Notes: generated from the letters alone by a model not told the origin. Positions 42,183 to 53,090 are shown, counted from the first letter of the stretch. The stretch: 64,000 nucleotides of DNA from Planctomycetota bacterium (GCA_021776735.1 JAJFFH010000061.1:62001-126000), one strand, 5' to 3'. Program-made: numbers and translations.

Positions 42183-44624
42183 TTACGTCTTGTTGGTTTC
42201 GCTTTCTGCGGGCGGCATCGGAATCGCGGACTTCAGGTGCAGGTCTCTTTGGGGGAAGGGGATTTCGATCTTGTGCTCCTCGAACTTGTCGAAGATCTGG
42301 AAGCACACGTCGCTGGCGATGTCGTCCTTGGCGGGCGGGTTGTTGATCCAGATCAGTACCTCGAAGTCGAGGGAGCTGGCGCCGAATCCCGTGAAACGTA
42401 CGCTCGGGGCCGGGCGTTTCAGGACCTGGTCGTTTTCTCTTGCGATTTCCAGGAGGAGTTCGCGGACCTTTTTGGTGTCGCTGCTGTAGCTCACGCCGAC
42501 GCCGACCTTGAGGCGCATGCGGGGGTCGCTGTGGCCGTAGTTCACCACCGTTTGGCCGATGAATTCGCGGTTCGGGACCAGCAGGAATACGTTGTCACGC
42601 GTGAGCACCGTCGTCGCGCGGATGTTGATCTGTTTGACGATGCCTTCCTTGTCGCCGACCTCGACGAGATCGCCGACCTTGAGCGGGCGCTCAAAGAGCA
42701 GGATCAGGCCGCTCACGAAGTTCGAGATGATTTCCTGCAAACCGAAGCCGATGCCGACGGACAGGGCGGCCACGATCGTGCCGAGGTGCGACAGATCAAA
42801 CACGCGGCGGACCGCGAGGTACAGACCGGTGCCGACGATGATGTAGCCAACGATCATCGTGACCGTGTACTGCAGGCCCGGGTCGAGTTTCGTGCCGCGC
42901 AGGAACTGGTGTTGGAGCGTGCTCTTGACGTGCTTGGTCGCGGCCAGGAAAAAGGTCAGCAGGGATGCACCGACGATCAGGTCCCACCAGGTTGTGCCTC
43001 CGCCGCCGAGCAGCGGGAGCGGGGTTTCCAGGAACCCACGCAGCTCGTCGAGGTCGGAGCCCGAAAGGGTCAGGAACAGCCACAACGAAAACAAGAGGAA
43101 GCCGACCGACAGCGCGAACATCCATGCGCCTTCTGTGGCGGCGTGGCGTTCCTGCGCCTCCGCCGAGGTCGCACGGGGCGCGCCTTTGGGGCCGTCGGAA
43201 CCGGTCTCGGCCGCATGGACCGCCTGCCGGCTGCGCAACCACGCGCGCGACAGGGTGCACGCCAACTGGTAGAGCAGCGCGCCCGCGATGGCGGCCACAA
43301 CCGCGCCGACCGCGAAGCGCGTGATCAGTCCGGCAAGGATGTCGAACCGCAGCGCCGACAACACGAGCAACGTGGGCACGAGGAGCACGGCGACCGGCTG
43401 CAGGAACCGCACGAGGAAATGCAGCAGGCGCCCCAGCCCCGATTCGCGCGCCGGCAGGAGCCCGAGCAGGAACGACTTCTTCAACAGGACAAAGAGCACC
43501 ACAGCGCCCACGAGCACCTGGTAGCAAAGCCACAGCAATTCGAGCGCGCCGTGGTTCTGGTAGCCGAAGTATTTGAGCGCGTAGAGCAGCGGAAGCAGCG
43601 TGACGGTGAGGTAGAGCAGCAGCCGCAGCCCGAAGCGCAGGCGCCGCGCCACGTCCGCACGCAGGCCCGGAAGCATGAGCTTCATCAGCCAGCGTGCCGC
43701 AAAAAACCCGGCCAGTACGAACGCGACCTTGCGCAGCCACAACGCCACACCGGGCGGAAGGCCGGTCAGAAGCACCGACGCCAGCAGCGGGGCGCCGCCA
43801 CACAGCAGAGCGAACGCGAGCGGACGGTACTCGCGCGTCAGCGCGCCGAGCAGGCGCCCGAGTGCGGTGCGGCGCTCCTTTTTCTCGCGGCGCGAAAGCC
43901 AGCGACCGACGCCAACGAGCAGAACGAACAACACGACCAACGCACCGGCCAGCCGCAGCAACCCGCCGCGACGATCCGAATCGACGACGTAGCTTCCCGT
44001 GGCCCGCGCCGACGCGGCCAGCCAGCCGGGCAGTTCCCGCAGATCGGAAACGCCGTCGCGCAACGCCGATACGGAGATCGCGCTCTTGCCGCGCAGGAAC
44101 AGGTTTTCGCGGCGGAGCAGAAACAGCGTCTCGCGTAGCGCGTCGTGGATGCGCTCGCGCTGCGCCCGCTGCGCCCGCACCTCGAGGTAGACCTCCTGCG
44201 CCTCGTCGCGCAGGCGCTCCAGTTCCTCCCGACCTGCATCGCCGTCCGTTTGCTCCAGCAGCTCCGCAGCCGCACCATCCCGAACCAAGGCAAACGTCTC
44301 GAGCGCGCGATCAAACCGACGCAAGCGCGACTCGTGCCCGTCCCGGTCCGTCCGCGCCTCGAGTTGTTGCAACATCACCCGGACCTCCGCCTGCGACGGG
44401 CGTCGCGCATCGGAGTCTTCGTAGGTCTCCTCAAGCTTCGCCAGCGTGGCCTGCACGGATGCCAGCTCCCGTTCGAGCTTCTCGGCGGTCGCCGGGAGCG
44501 GTTCGCGGAGCGCTTGCAACTTGGTCAACCGTTCCACGGCCGACTGGGGCTGGTCCTTGGAGTCCGGGTCCTGGGCGAGCGCGAGGCCGGCGCACGCGAG
44601 CACGAGAGCAATTCGAGCGATCAT
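42183..44624 (-). CDS. Large MscS-family mechanosensitive channel (MscK/MscM-like)
   Basis: 813 residues. A signal peptide (ALVLACAGLALAQ) precedes a helical, periplasmic coiled-coil region of ~190 residues, then about ten membrane helices, and a C-terminal MscS domain: the pore-lining helix and its turn (LSVGIGFGLQEIISNFVSGL) and the beta-domain VGDLVEVGDKEGIVKQINIR. Such channels release solutes on hypo-osmotic shock. TDGDAGRE in the periplasmic coil comes from a 13-mer copy. The C-terminus (KSAIPMPPAESETNKT) is short. Confidence 0.9.
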   Translation of the reverse strand: MIARIALVLACAGLALAQDPDSKDQPQSAVERLTKLQALREPLPATAEKLERELASVQATLAKLEETYEDSDARRPSQAEVRVMLQQLEARTDRDGHESRLRRFDRALETFALVRDGAAAELLEQTDGDAGREELERLRDEAQEVYLEVRAQRAQRERIHDALRETLFLLRRENLFLRGKSAISVSALRDGVSDLRELPGWLAASARATGSYVVDSDRRGGLLRLAGALVVLFVLLVGVGRWLSRREKKERRTALGRLLGALTREYRPLAFALLCGGAPLLASVLLTGLPPGVALWLRKVAFVLAGFFAARWLMKLMLPGLRADVARRLRFGLRLLLYLTVTLLPLLYALKYFGYQNHGALELLWLCYQVLVGAVVLFVLLKKSFLLGLLPARESGLGRLLHFLVRFLQPVAVLLVPTLLVLSALRFDILAGLITRFAVGAVVAAIAGALLYQLACTLSRAWLRSRQAVHAAETGSDGPKGAPRATSAEAQERHAATEGAWMFALSVGFLLFSLWLFLTLSGSDLDELRGFLETPLPLLGGGGTTWWDLIVGASLLTFFLAATKHVKSTLQHQFLRGTKLDPGLQYTVTMIVGYIIVGTGLYLAVRRVFDLSHLGTIVAALSVGIGFGLQEIISNFVSGLILLFERPLKVGDLVEVGDKEGIVKQINIRATTVLTRDNVFLLVPNREFIGQTVVNYGHSDPRMRLKVGVGVSYSSDTKKVRELLLEIARENDQVLKRPAPSVRFTGFGASSLDFEVLIWINNPPAKDDIASDVCFQIFDKFEEHKIEIPFPQRDLHLKSAIPMPPAESETNKT
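44237..44249 (-). repeat. 13-mer word, exact copy
   Basis: Minus-strand GAGCAAACGGACGGCGATG in the MscS-like gene, read EQTDGDAG. Confidence 0.85.
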
Positions 44625-44894
44625 GGGGCGACAAGTCTAGCCCGGGGGCTCGTGCGAACGGGGCGATATAGGGGGGCGGGGGCAGCGGGCTTGACTTGGG
44701 GGCGCTCGCGCGGCATGCTTGGGCGCTGAACGGCGCGCTCAGTCACCGACGGGGCGTCCCCCCTTTTCGACCTGCACCACACGATTCACAGCCGACCTTG
44801 CCGGCGCCGTTCCTCTTGACTACAGGCAAGGTGCGTCCGCGCTCTCGATCCGTCTGATCGCCAACGCGGGCGGCCGTTCTTCGAAAGGAACGCC
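44625..44894. other. Intergenic region between divergent genes
   Basis: 270 bp. It contains the C-rich word in its only inverted orientation (44671-44683) and a possible -35/-10 pair TTGACT (44692-44697) with CATGCT about 17 bp on. There is no coding frame. The promoter call is weak. Confidence 0.35.
44671..44683 (-). repeat. Polar C-rich word, exact, inverted
   Basis: GGGGGGCGGGGGC: the single exact copy with the C-run on the minus strand. Confidence 0.6.
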
Positions 44895-45302
44895 ATGAAC
44901 TACGAGATTCAGGACATCGAGGGCATCGGCCCCGCGTACGGCGAGAAGCTCGGCGAGGTCGGCATCAAGACCACCGAGGACTTCCTCAAGCACTGCTGCG
45001 ACACGAAGGGCCGCAAGACCATCGAGGAGCAGACCGGCCTCGGACACGGGCTCATCCTCAAGTGGGCGAACCAGGCCGACCTGATGCGCATCTCCGGCAT
45101 CGGCCCGCAATACGCCGAGCTGCTGCAGGCTTCCGGCGTCGATACCGTCAAGGAGCTGCGCCAGCGCAACGCCGACAATCTCGCCACCAAGATGGCCGAG
45201 ATCAACGGCGAGAAGAACCTCGCGAAGACCTCGCCCGCCTCGACCATGATCACGAACTGGATCGAGAAGGCGCAGACCACCGATCCCGTCATCACCCACT
45301 AG
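44895..45302 (+). CDS. DUF4332-type helix-hairpin-helix protein
   Basis: 135 residues with two helix-hairpin-helix elements (IEGIGPAYGEKLGEVGI and ISGIGPQYAELLQASGV), the layout of DUF4332 proteins. HhH motifs bind nucleic-acid backbones; the actual role of the family is unknown. AAAGGA precedes the ATG. It is 9 bp from the following GlsB/YeaQ gene, so they form an operon ending at the terminator at 45582. Confidence 0.8.
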   Translation: MNYEIQDIEGIGPAYGEKLGEVGIKTTEDFLKHCCDTKGRKTIEEQTGLGHGLILKWANQADLMRISGIGPQYAELLQASGVDTVKELRQRNADNLATKMAEINGEKNLAKTSPASTMITNWIEKAQTTDPVITH

Positions 45303-45311
45303 GCGCAGGCG

Positions 45312-45548
45312 ATGAAGGAAATCCTCATCTTCCTCGCCATCGGAGCGGTCGCCGGCTGGCTGGCGTCGCTGGCGATGAAAAAAGACAGCGGCAGCCTGCT
45401 CAAGAACATCATCGTCGGCATCGTCGGCGGCCTGATCGGCGGCTGGCTGTTCCCGATGATCGGGATCCAGTTCGCGGGCCTGATCGGCACCATCATCATG
45501 GCGGCAGGCGGCGCGGTCCTCCTGCTGTTCGTGCTGTCGAAGTTCTAG
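45312..45548 (+). CDS. GlsB/YeaQ/YmgE-family small membrane protein
   Basis: 78 residues with three glycine-rich membrane helices (LIFLAIGAVAGWLASLAMKK, then NIIVGIVGGLIGGWLF, then GTIIMAAGGAVLLLFVLSKF). This is the transglycosylase-associated/GlsB family, usually stress-linked in the envelope. The whole protein matches the family length. Confidence 0.88.
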   Translation: MKEILIFLAIGAVAGWLASLAMKKDSGSLLKNIIVGIVGGLIGGWLFPMIGIQFAGLIGTIIMAAGGAVLLLFVLSKF

Positions 45549-45581
45549 GGCCCGCGCACGAATTCGTTCACGACAAGGATC

Positions 45582-45616
45582 GGCCCGCGCCCCCGTGGGG
45601 CGCGGGCCTGTTTCGT
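45582..45616 (+). terminator. Intrinsic terminator
   Basis: Stem GGCCCGCGCCCC/GGGGCGCGGGCC with a three-base loop, followed by TGTTTCGTTT. It ends the DUF4332-GlsB operon and lies before the convergent small gene. Confidence 0.8.
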
Positions 45617-45628
45617 TTCGGTCGGGCG

Positions 45629-46063
45629 CTACGTGCACGGTGTGCGAATCGTCATCGCGAGGCGAATCTTGACGGTAACATTTCCCCCGCCGGTAGCGAC
45701 GACGACCGACCACTCGGTAGGCGCTCCACTGGGATCGACCGTGTAGTGGTGCTGGCACACGATCTTGCTGCCATCCACCCAATACGTCGCCTCGATTGAG
45801 TTCTTGTCGTACGCGTGGTTGCCGCCGCCGGTCGCAGCATTCCATTCTGCGACAAACTGGTCCAGGGCCGCCTCCCACTGAGTTCGTTTTTGCGCCTCGG
45901 TGCCGGAGAGTGCGAGCGAGAAGTGCGACCATGCGTCGCGGACTAACTTCGGGATGTCCCCCTGGATCTTCGTCTTCAAAGCCTCACGGATCGTCTCTCG
46001 ATCTGCGTCGCTTGTGGCCGCCACAACGAAGAAGCGAAACTGGACGCTGGCATCATGAATCAT
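45629..46063 (-). CDS. Small protein of unknown function downstream of the kinase
   Basis: 144 residues, soluble, no signal peptide. ATG 46063 has GAGGGA upstream; a GTG at 46090 would overlap the kinase stop. The chain (VQFRFFVVAATSDADRETIR, then SIEATYWVDGSKIVCQHHYT) has one helix-rich half and one beta-rich half. No family recognised. Its position after the kinase suggests a shared transcript. Confidence 0.55.
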   Translation of the reverse strand: MIHDASVQFRFFVVAATSDADRETIREALKTKIQGDIPKLVRDAWSHFSLALSGTEAQKRTQWEAALDQFVAEWNAATGGGNHAYDKNSIEATYWVDGSKIVCQHHYTVDPSGAPTEWSVVVATGGGNVTVKIRLAMTIRTPCT

Positions 46064-46089
46064 GGTTCCCTCTATTTCTCCCGTTGTCA

Positions 46090-48273
46090 CTACGCCGACT
46101 TGGCGCAGCGGAATCCAAACGTCGAAGTGTGAACCTTCGAGTAGACCTGTTCAACCGCCGCGAGGCTCTTCTTCCATGCGGGCACGGCCTGATACGACGC
46201 GCCCTTCGCGACCCTTGACTCCGGTTGCGGGCCGGCCACGGTGCGTGGCACGAACGGGCTCTCCGTCCATTCGGCGACGTTGCCGAGCGTATGACGAAGA
46301 CCGTGCGGACCGGGTGCACCCGAACCCACCGACTGCACGTTGGCCAAGTAGACGTCGCGGATCCACTCCGGCGGCGGATCATCCGAAGGCGGTACCGGGG
46401 GCGGTCCACGAACGACAGCGTCCGTCCTGATCCGGGTGGCGTCATTGCCCCACGGAAATGAACGCCCATCGGTGCCACGGGCGGCTCGCTCCCACTCCGC
46501 GACCGTCGGCAACCGCTTGCCGACCCACGCGGAGTAGTCGTTGGCGTCGTACCAGTCAACGAACGCAACCGGCAAGTCGTCCCAAGCCCGCTGGTAGCCG
46601 CCCACCCACAACCCGGGAGGCTTCCGGCCCGTTGCATCGACAAAGCGCTTGTACTCCGCGTTCGAAACCTCAACAGGGTCGATCAGAAACGTCCCCAGCT
46701 CAAGCTCGCGCTCGTAGTAGAAGTGTTCGTCCGCGCGATCGCCGCTACCGAACACGAACTTCCCGGCAGGCACGCGGACCATGCCGTCGGCAGCATCTAA
46801 AACGAGTCGCATGCGCAAGTCGAGGGCCTGTCCGGCGGGGAGATGCACGAAACGCTCCGCCGCAATGGATCCGTCACGGGAGAGCTCGACTCGGTACCAA
46901 CCGGGACGGACGGCGATGTTTTTGATCGGTGTGGTGCCGAGGTCTTCGGCGTGTTCCACATACCCCAGCGGGTCGATCGTCAGGAGTCGGACTGCATCGC
47001 CGTCCGTCCCGTCGTCTGCGCTGACACTCAAGGTGGGCCAGTCACGCCGGCGCCACCAGTTCAAGACACCGTAGGTCGCGCCGCCACCGAGGGCGAGGGC
47101 GCCCGCAGCGACGCTGCCGATCAGCACCTTGCGGCGGTGCGGGCGCAGCTTGCGGCGCGCGCGGCCCAGAAACGACGGCGGCTGTGCCGCGATGGGCTTG
47201 CCGTCGGCGTGCCGACGCAGATCCTCGGCTAACGCGGCCGCCGTCCGATATCGGTCTTCCGGCCGCTTCTCCATGGCCTTGAAGCAGATCGTCTCGAGAT
47301 CGCGCGGGATGCCCGCGTCGAGCTTGCGCATCGAGTCGGGATCGCGAAATGAAATGCTGTAGAGCACGTCCTGCTGCGTCTCGCCCTCGAAGGGGCGCCG
47401 CAGCGTCAGCATCTCGTAAAGCACGACGCCGAGCGAGAAGACGTCCGCACGCCGGTCGATCTTGACCCGCTTCGCGAGTGCTTGCTCGGGACTCATGTAG
47501 TACGGCGTGCCGGCGATGTCGCCGGAAATCGTCAGGCTCTTGAGCGCCTCGAACTTGGCCAGGCCGAAGTCGACGAGATGCGGGCGACCCGCCCCGTCGT
47601 CTTGTCGGTCCTTGTCTACCAGGATGTTTTGCGGCTTGACGTCGCGGTGGATTACGCCGTGCTCGTGCGCGTAGTGCAACGCGCCGGCGACATCGGCGGC
47701 AATCCGCGCCCAGCGCCGGCGCAGGGCCTCGGGTCCGCCGTTGCCCGACTCGCCGTGCTTGATGGCATCGCGCGCGTCCGCCACGAGGTCCGCGACGGAC
47801 CGGCCATGGACGAAGTCCATGACGAAGAACGGAATGCCGTCGACCTTGCCCTTGTCGAGCACCGACACGATGCCCGCGTGGTCGAGCTTCGACGTCGCCT
47901 CGGCTTCACGCTCGAAGCGGTCGCGGTGCAGCTTCGACAGGGCGAGGCTCGGGTGTAGCTGCTTGACGGCGACCACGGTGCCGGACGGATGCTGGGCGCG
48001 GTAGACCACGCCCATGCCGCCCCGGCCCACGACCTCCATGAGTTCGTACTCTCCGAGTCGCCGACCCTCCGGTAGATCCTCGCCCGCAGCGATGTCGCCC
48101 GGGGTCTGGAGCATGCGCTGCTCTGCCTCGTGGGCTTGTATCATTTCCTCCAGCTCGAGGCGCATGGCGTCGTCGTCGCACTCGAGTCGGAGAAAATCGG
48201 AGCGCTGTTCCACGCGAAGTATGACGGCTTCCGCGAACAGGCGCTTCATCCGCTCCCAGCGCTCCGTGGTCAT
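46090..48273 (-). CDS. Ser/Thr protein kinase fused to a formylglycine-enzyme-like domain
   Basis: 727 residues. The kinase domain (~75-350) has GRGGMGVVYRA, VAVKQLHP, the catalytic loop IHRDVKPQNILV, and DFGLAKFEALKS, then GTPYYMSPEQAL, all intact. A membrane helix (LIGSVAAGALALGGGATYGV) follows, then a beta-rich linker and a C-terminal SUMF1/FGE-sulfatase-type domain (DGMVRVPAGKFVFGSG, then LPTVAEWERAARGTDGRSFP). In this family the domain often has no enzyme role. ATG 48273 overlaps the sigma factor stop (ATGA). The linker contains two 13-mers (46906, 46995) in inverted orientation, 102 bp end to end, encoding DGTDGDAVRL and IKNIAVRPGWY. Confidence 0.92.
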   Translation of the reverse strand: MTTERWERMKRLFAEAVILRVEQRSDFLRLECDDDAMRLELEEMIQAHEAEQRMLQTPGDIAAGEDLPEGRRLGEYELMEVVGRGGMGVVYRAQHPSGTVVAVKQLHPSLALSKLHRDRFEREAEATSKLDHAGIVSVLDKGKVDGIPFFVMDFVHGRSVADLVADARDAIKHGESGNGGPEALRRRWARIAADVAGALHYAHEHGVIHRDVKPQNILVDKDRQDDGAGRPHLVDFGLAKFEALKSLTISGDIAGTPYYMSPEQALAKRVKIDRRADVFSLGVVLYEMLTLRRPFEGETQQDVLYSISFRDPDSMRKLDAGIPRDLETICFKAMEKRPEDRYRTAAALAEDLRRHADGKPIAAQPPSFLGRARRKLRPHRRKVLIGSVAAGALALGGGATYGVLNWWRRRDWPTLSVSADDGTDGDAVRLLTIDPLGYVEHAEDLGTTPIKNIAVRPGWYRVELSRDGSIAAERFVHLPAGQALDLRMRLVLDAADGMVRVPAGKFVFGSGDRADEHFYYERELELGTFLIDPVEVSNAEYKRFVDATGRKPPGLWVGGYQRAWDDLPVAFVDWYDANDYSAWVGKRLPTVAEWERAARGTDGRSFPWGNDATRIRTDAVVRGPPPVPPSDDPPPEWIRDVYLANVQSVGSGAPGPHGLRHTLGNVAEWTESPFVPRTVAGPQPESRVAKGASYQAVPAWKKSLAAVEQVYSKVHTSTFGFRCAKSA
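46906..46918 (+). repeat. 13-mer word, exact copy
   Basis: Left member of an inverted pair in the kinase linker; flanks extend it to CGGGACGGACGGCGATG. Confidence 0.85.
46995..47007 (-). repeat. 13-mer word, exact copy (inverted partner)
   Basis: CATCGCCGTCCGTCCCG completes a 17-bp perfect inverted repeat with 46902-46918. Confidence 0.85.
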
Positions 48274-48863
48274 TTCAATCGTGCCTCTAGCCAGGCGCGC
48301 GCAAACTGCCACTCGCGCTCGACCGTTCGTTCGGACACACCGAGCGCCTCGGCGACCCGCGCGTTGCTCAGGCCACCGAAGAACTTCAGCTCCACGACGC
48401 GTGCCGACTGCGGATCGCGATCGGCCAGATCCTCCAGAAGCTCGTGCAGCTCCAGGTGTTCGAGCTCGTGTCCCATGACACAGACCGACATCTGGCTGAG
48501 CGGGATCCGTGCGCCGACAGCCCGGCGCTTGTCGCGCCGCTTGGCCTTGTCATGGTCCGCAAGCGCCCAGCGGATGGCATTCGCGGCCACGGCCCGAAAG
48601 TGGCTGGCTCCCTTGTAGCCCGCGGCGTCGCGATCGACGAGACGCAGATAGGCCTCGTTCACGAGCGCGGCGGGCTCCAGCGTGTGGCTGGGCCCCCGCG
48701 CCCGCAGCAGGCGGGCGGCGAGACGCTCGAACTCTGCGTACAGGGTCTCGTACAGGCAACAGCGCGCGTGCTCGTCTCCCTCACGAACACGGCGCAACAA
48801 GAGCGTCATTTCGCTCTTCGAAACCCGGTCTCCCGGATCCTGGGGGGCTTGCCTGGTTCCCAT
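48270..48863 (-). CDS. ECF-type RNA polymerase sigma factor
   Basis: About 197 residues. It matches the short planctomycete ECF group: region 2 (YAEFERLAARLLRARGPSHT, then LVNEAYLRLVDRDAAGYKGA) and region 4 with a helix-turn-helix (VVELKFFGGLSNARVAEALG, then VSERTVEREWQFARAWL). These factors are typically paired with a kinase, as here by ATGA overlap, which suggests kinase-linked regulation. The start is uncertain: ATG 48863 is used, while ATG 48809 would remove 18 residues that do not look like region 2. The 314 bp beyond (48864-49177) show no other feature beyond a pyrimidine-rich tract at about 49035-49065. Confidence 0.85.
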   Translation of the reverse strand: MGTRQAPQDPGDRVSKSEMTLLLRRVREGDEHARCCLYETLYAEFERLAARLLRARGPSHTLEPAALVNEAYLRLVDRDAAGYKGASHFRAVAANAIRWALADHDKAKRRDKRRAVGARIPLSQMSVCVMGHELEHLELHELLEDLADRDPQSARVVELKFFGGLSNARVAEALGVSERTVEREWQFARAWLEARLK

Positions 48864-49177
48864 TCGGGCCGCCACTTTCACGAACCTGCCCCCGGCATGT
48901 GGCCACCAAGGCCAGCGCAACTTCCTATCGGGTCGAAACGTCCCACACAGAGGTACACGACACAAGGCCGCTTTCTCCGACAAGTATTTCTCGTTTTCTC
49001 CCAAAAGGTCGCATTCCCACCGAATTGGTCGCATTCTGCCCTCTCCCCCCGCGCCCCCCACCCCACGAATGCCTGGGTTTGCACCCGCCCTGAGCCGGCG
49101 CCCTGGCCGCGTTTCTCCACGGGTTTTTCGACGAGCGCGGGGCACGGGACGCCGTTCCGCTAGAATCTGCTCGCGAC

Positions 49178-49387
49178 ATGCCGGCCTACCTGCTCGACAA
49201 AACCGACGCAAACGCGGTTCGGCTGCCCTGCGAGGGCACAGTCAGCCTGGGACGCGACTCGCGAAGCACGGTCCAGATCGATGATCCGCAGGCGTCGCGC
49301 AACCACGCCGTCCTCCAGGAAGTCGGTCGCGACAGGGTCTCGCTCTTGCCCGAACGGAACGCGATGACCTTCTTCAAGGATTCGTAG
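49178..49387 (+). pseudogene. Truncated FHA-domain gene
   Basis: The first ~47 codons give the start of a forkhead-associated domain (SLGRDSRSTVQIDDPQASRN, then HAVLQEVG), with the phosphothreonine-site residues GR, S and RNH. After about 49320 the frame runs antisense to the kinase remnant, so the domain (about 90 residues when intact) is lost. The break coincides with the end of the PEGA repeat on the other strand, as expected from a deletion that fused two convergent genes. Confidence 0.6.
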
Positions 49388-50724
49388 CCCGCAAGGGAGA
49401 GCGTCACGGCGTGCCGGCCCTCATCGAGATCGGTCACGTTCAACGGGGTGAGCCCGCGCACGCGCCCGTCGATCGTGATCTCCGCGCCATCGGGTGTCGA
49501 TTGGATCCGCAGCACGGTTTCGATCGTCACGCGGACGAGAACCGCGTTCAGATCCACCCGCCGATCCGTAAGTGACACTCGCGGACGCACGAACGGCACG
49601 TATCCCTCCTTCTCGATGCGGACCTCGTGATCGCCGGACAGGCCCGTGAGCGTCAAGGGCGTCGTGCCGCGCACGACACCGTCAATGCGAACCGTCGCTC
49701 CGCTGGGCGTGCTCCCGGCAAGCAACTCGCCCGCGGGCGCAGGCGGCTCCGAATCGCGACCGAAAAAAAACAGCGCCGCGATCACCACGAAGAGACCAAC
49801 GGCGGCGAGGCCGATCCACTGGCCACGACGGGCATGACGATCGGCCGGGACGGGCGGCCCGGAAACATGGGCGCGGCGCCGTGGCCGCGGCCGCACGGCG
49901 ACCTGTTGACCCTGCTCGGCACGCTTCGCGATCGCGGAGACCCGTCGAATCGTCTGCTCCCCCCCATCACGATGCCCGAGCGACGCGTATGCCAACTCGA
50001 GCGCCTCGAGCAGCGCGTTCGCGTCCTGAAAGCGGTCCTCCGGCTTCGGCGGCAGGCAGCGCTCGATGATCGCGACCGTCGGCTTCGACACGTCGGGCCG
50101 CAACTCGGCAATCGGCACGTAGCGGCCTTCGATCGTCTTCAGCAGGGTATCGATCTGGTCGGGCCCACGATAGGGAGCGGTGTTGCACAAGAGGGCGTAC
50201 AGCGTGGCGCCCATGCCGAACACGTCCGCGGATTTCTTCGCCGAGCGCGCGTCCCGCCCCTGCTCGGGGGACACATAGCCCGGCGTGCCCATCCCGATCC
50301 TGCTGCTCGTCAACTCCTCCTCGCTGTCTTCCACGCGGGCAAGACCGAGGTCGGCGAGCTTTGAACGCCCGAAGAGCAACTGTCCGTCCGGCGAAGCCGG
50401 GATCATGATGTTGTGCGGCTCACGAGATGCGGCGACGGCAGATTGGCGGCGATCCGCGCCTCCTGGATGAACCGCTCGACGATCGGCTCGTCTTTCACCT
50501 GCAGCCCGCTCGGGAGAACCTTGACCGCCACCTCGCGTTGAAGCCGCGGATTGACCCCGTAGTACACGACGCCCATTCCGCCGCGGCCCAACTCGCGCAG
50601 CAGGGCAATCTTGCCGACCGACGGGCGCCTCTCGCCTTCGAACTCGATCTTGTCGCAACCGACCAGGGCGCGATCCGCGCTGAGATCGACGGCCGACTTG
50701 GACCACGACTCCGCGATCGTTCAT
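49320..50724 (-). pseudogene. Disrupted Ser/Thr kinase gene with two PEGA repeats
   Basis: In one frame there is an intact N-lobe (LLRELGRGGMGVVYYGVN, then VAVKVLPS and IVERFIQEARIAANLPSPHL). At about 50420 the frame shifts, and sequence jumps from PHLV to PHNIMIPASPDG, so roughly 70 residues including the HRD catalytic loop are missing. The C-lobe (ADLGLARV, GTPGYVSPEQGRD, SADVFGMGATLYALL) continues, then a membrane helix (IGLAAVGLFVVIAALFFF) and two PEGA repeats (IRIDGVVRGTTPLTLTG-like). The N-terminus also lacks a start codon in frame. The gene is decayed; no active kinase can be made. Confidence 0.75.
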
Positions 50725-50827
50725 CAGGCCGGTCGGCTCCCATGGCAGCCCAAAGGTAGAAGTTTGGGGCGGAAACGTCTACTCGCTATGCCCTCAGCCC
50801 CACCAGCAGTCCCTGGGCGACCGCCCA

Positions 50828-50857
50828 CGAAAAAGGGGCCCGCCGAAGCGGACCCCT
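50828..50857 (-). terminator. Intrinsic terminator of groES-groEL
   Basis: Minus-strand stem AGGGGTCCGC/GCGGGCCCCT with loop TTCG and a following TTTT, 60 bp after the groEL stop; one C-A mismatch in the stem. Confidence 0.8.
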
Positions 50858-50916
50858 CTGAAATCGACTATGCACCGTGAATCGATGGGATGGACGATAG
50901 ATGTCGAGACGTCGGG

Positions 50917-52611
<1,695 letters not shown>

Positions 52612-52914
52612 TTACGCCTCCACCACACCGAGGATGTCGTCCTCGCTGATGATCATGTAGTCCGCGCCACCGACCTTGACCTCGGTCCCGGCGTAGGCGG
52701 AGAAGATGACGCGATCACCGGTCTTCACCTGGAAATCGCGGTGCTTACCGTCCTTGCCGACCTCGCCGTCGCCGATCGCGAGAATCTCGCCCTCGCGCGG
52801 CTTCTCCTTGGCGGTGTCGGGCAGGTAAATACCGCCCTTGGTCTTGTCCTTGGCCTCGAGGCGCTTGAGTAGCACGTTTTGGCCGAGGGGCTTGATGTTG
52901 GGGGTGTCAGCCAT
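52612..52914 (-). CDS. groES: Co-chaperonin GroES
   Basis: 100 residues, the seven-fold lid of the GroEL chamber. IKPLGQNVLLKRLEAKDKTK, GGIYLPDTAKEKPREGEILA (the mobile loop), and GDRVIFSAYAGTEVKVGG are family sequence. ATG 52914 has AGGAGA eight bases upstream. A longer in-frame reading upstream runs through the intergenic repeat region and is not coding. Confidence 0.97.
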   Translation of the reverse strand: MADTPNIKPLGQNVLLKRLEAKDKTKGGIYLPDTAKEKPREGEILAIGDGEVGKDGKHRDFQVKTGDRVIFSAYAGTEVKVGGADYMIISEDDILGVVEA

Positions 52915-53038
52915 CCCACTGGTCTCCTGATACAGGTTCTTCGTCCGTAAGAACTGGGGCCTATACCAAGCGGGGTGCCAAACCCCGATCGGACGACATA
53001 AGTCTTTTTTCGACAATGACTTACACGAACGACAGCAA

Positions 53039-53051
53039 ACGGACGGCGATG
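53039..53051 (+). repeat. 13-mer word, exact copy
   Basis: CAGCAAACGGACGGCGATG then CCTTTTG, intergenic upstream of groES and of the following gene. Confidence 0.85.
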
Positions 53052-53077
53052 CCTTTTGATGCCATTTTGGCGGGGTC

Positions 53078-53090
53078 GCCCCCGCCCCCC
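53078..53090 (+). repeat. Polar C-rich word, exact
   Basis: GCCCCCGCCCCCC plus one C, 27 bp after the 13-mer at 53039, in the same gap. Confidence 0.65.

Noticed and set aside
45749-45766. TGGCACACGATCTTGC as a -24/-12 promoter
   Set aside because: The spacing between GG and GC is one base too long, and it lies inside a gene on the wrong strand context.
52966-52990. Sigma-54-like TTGGCACCCCGCTTGGT upstream of groES
   Set aside because: The -12 GC is GG, there is no paired operator, and the sequence is better explained as an inverted repeat.
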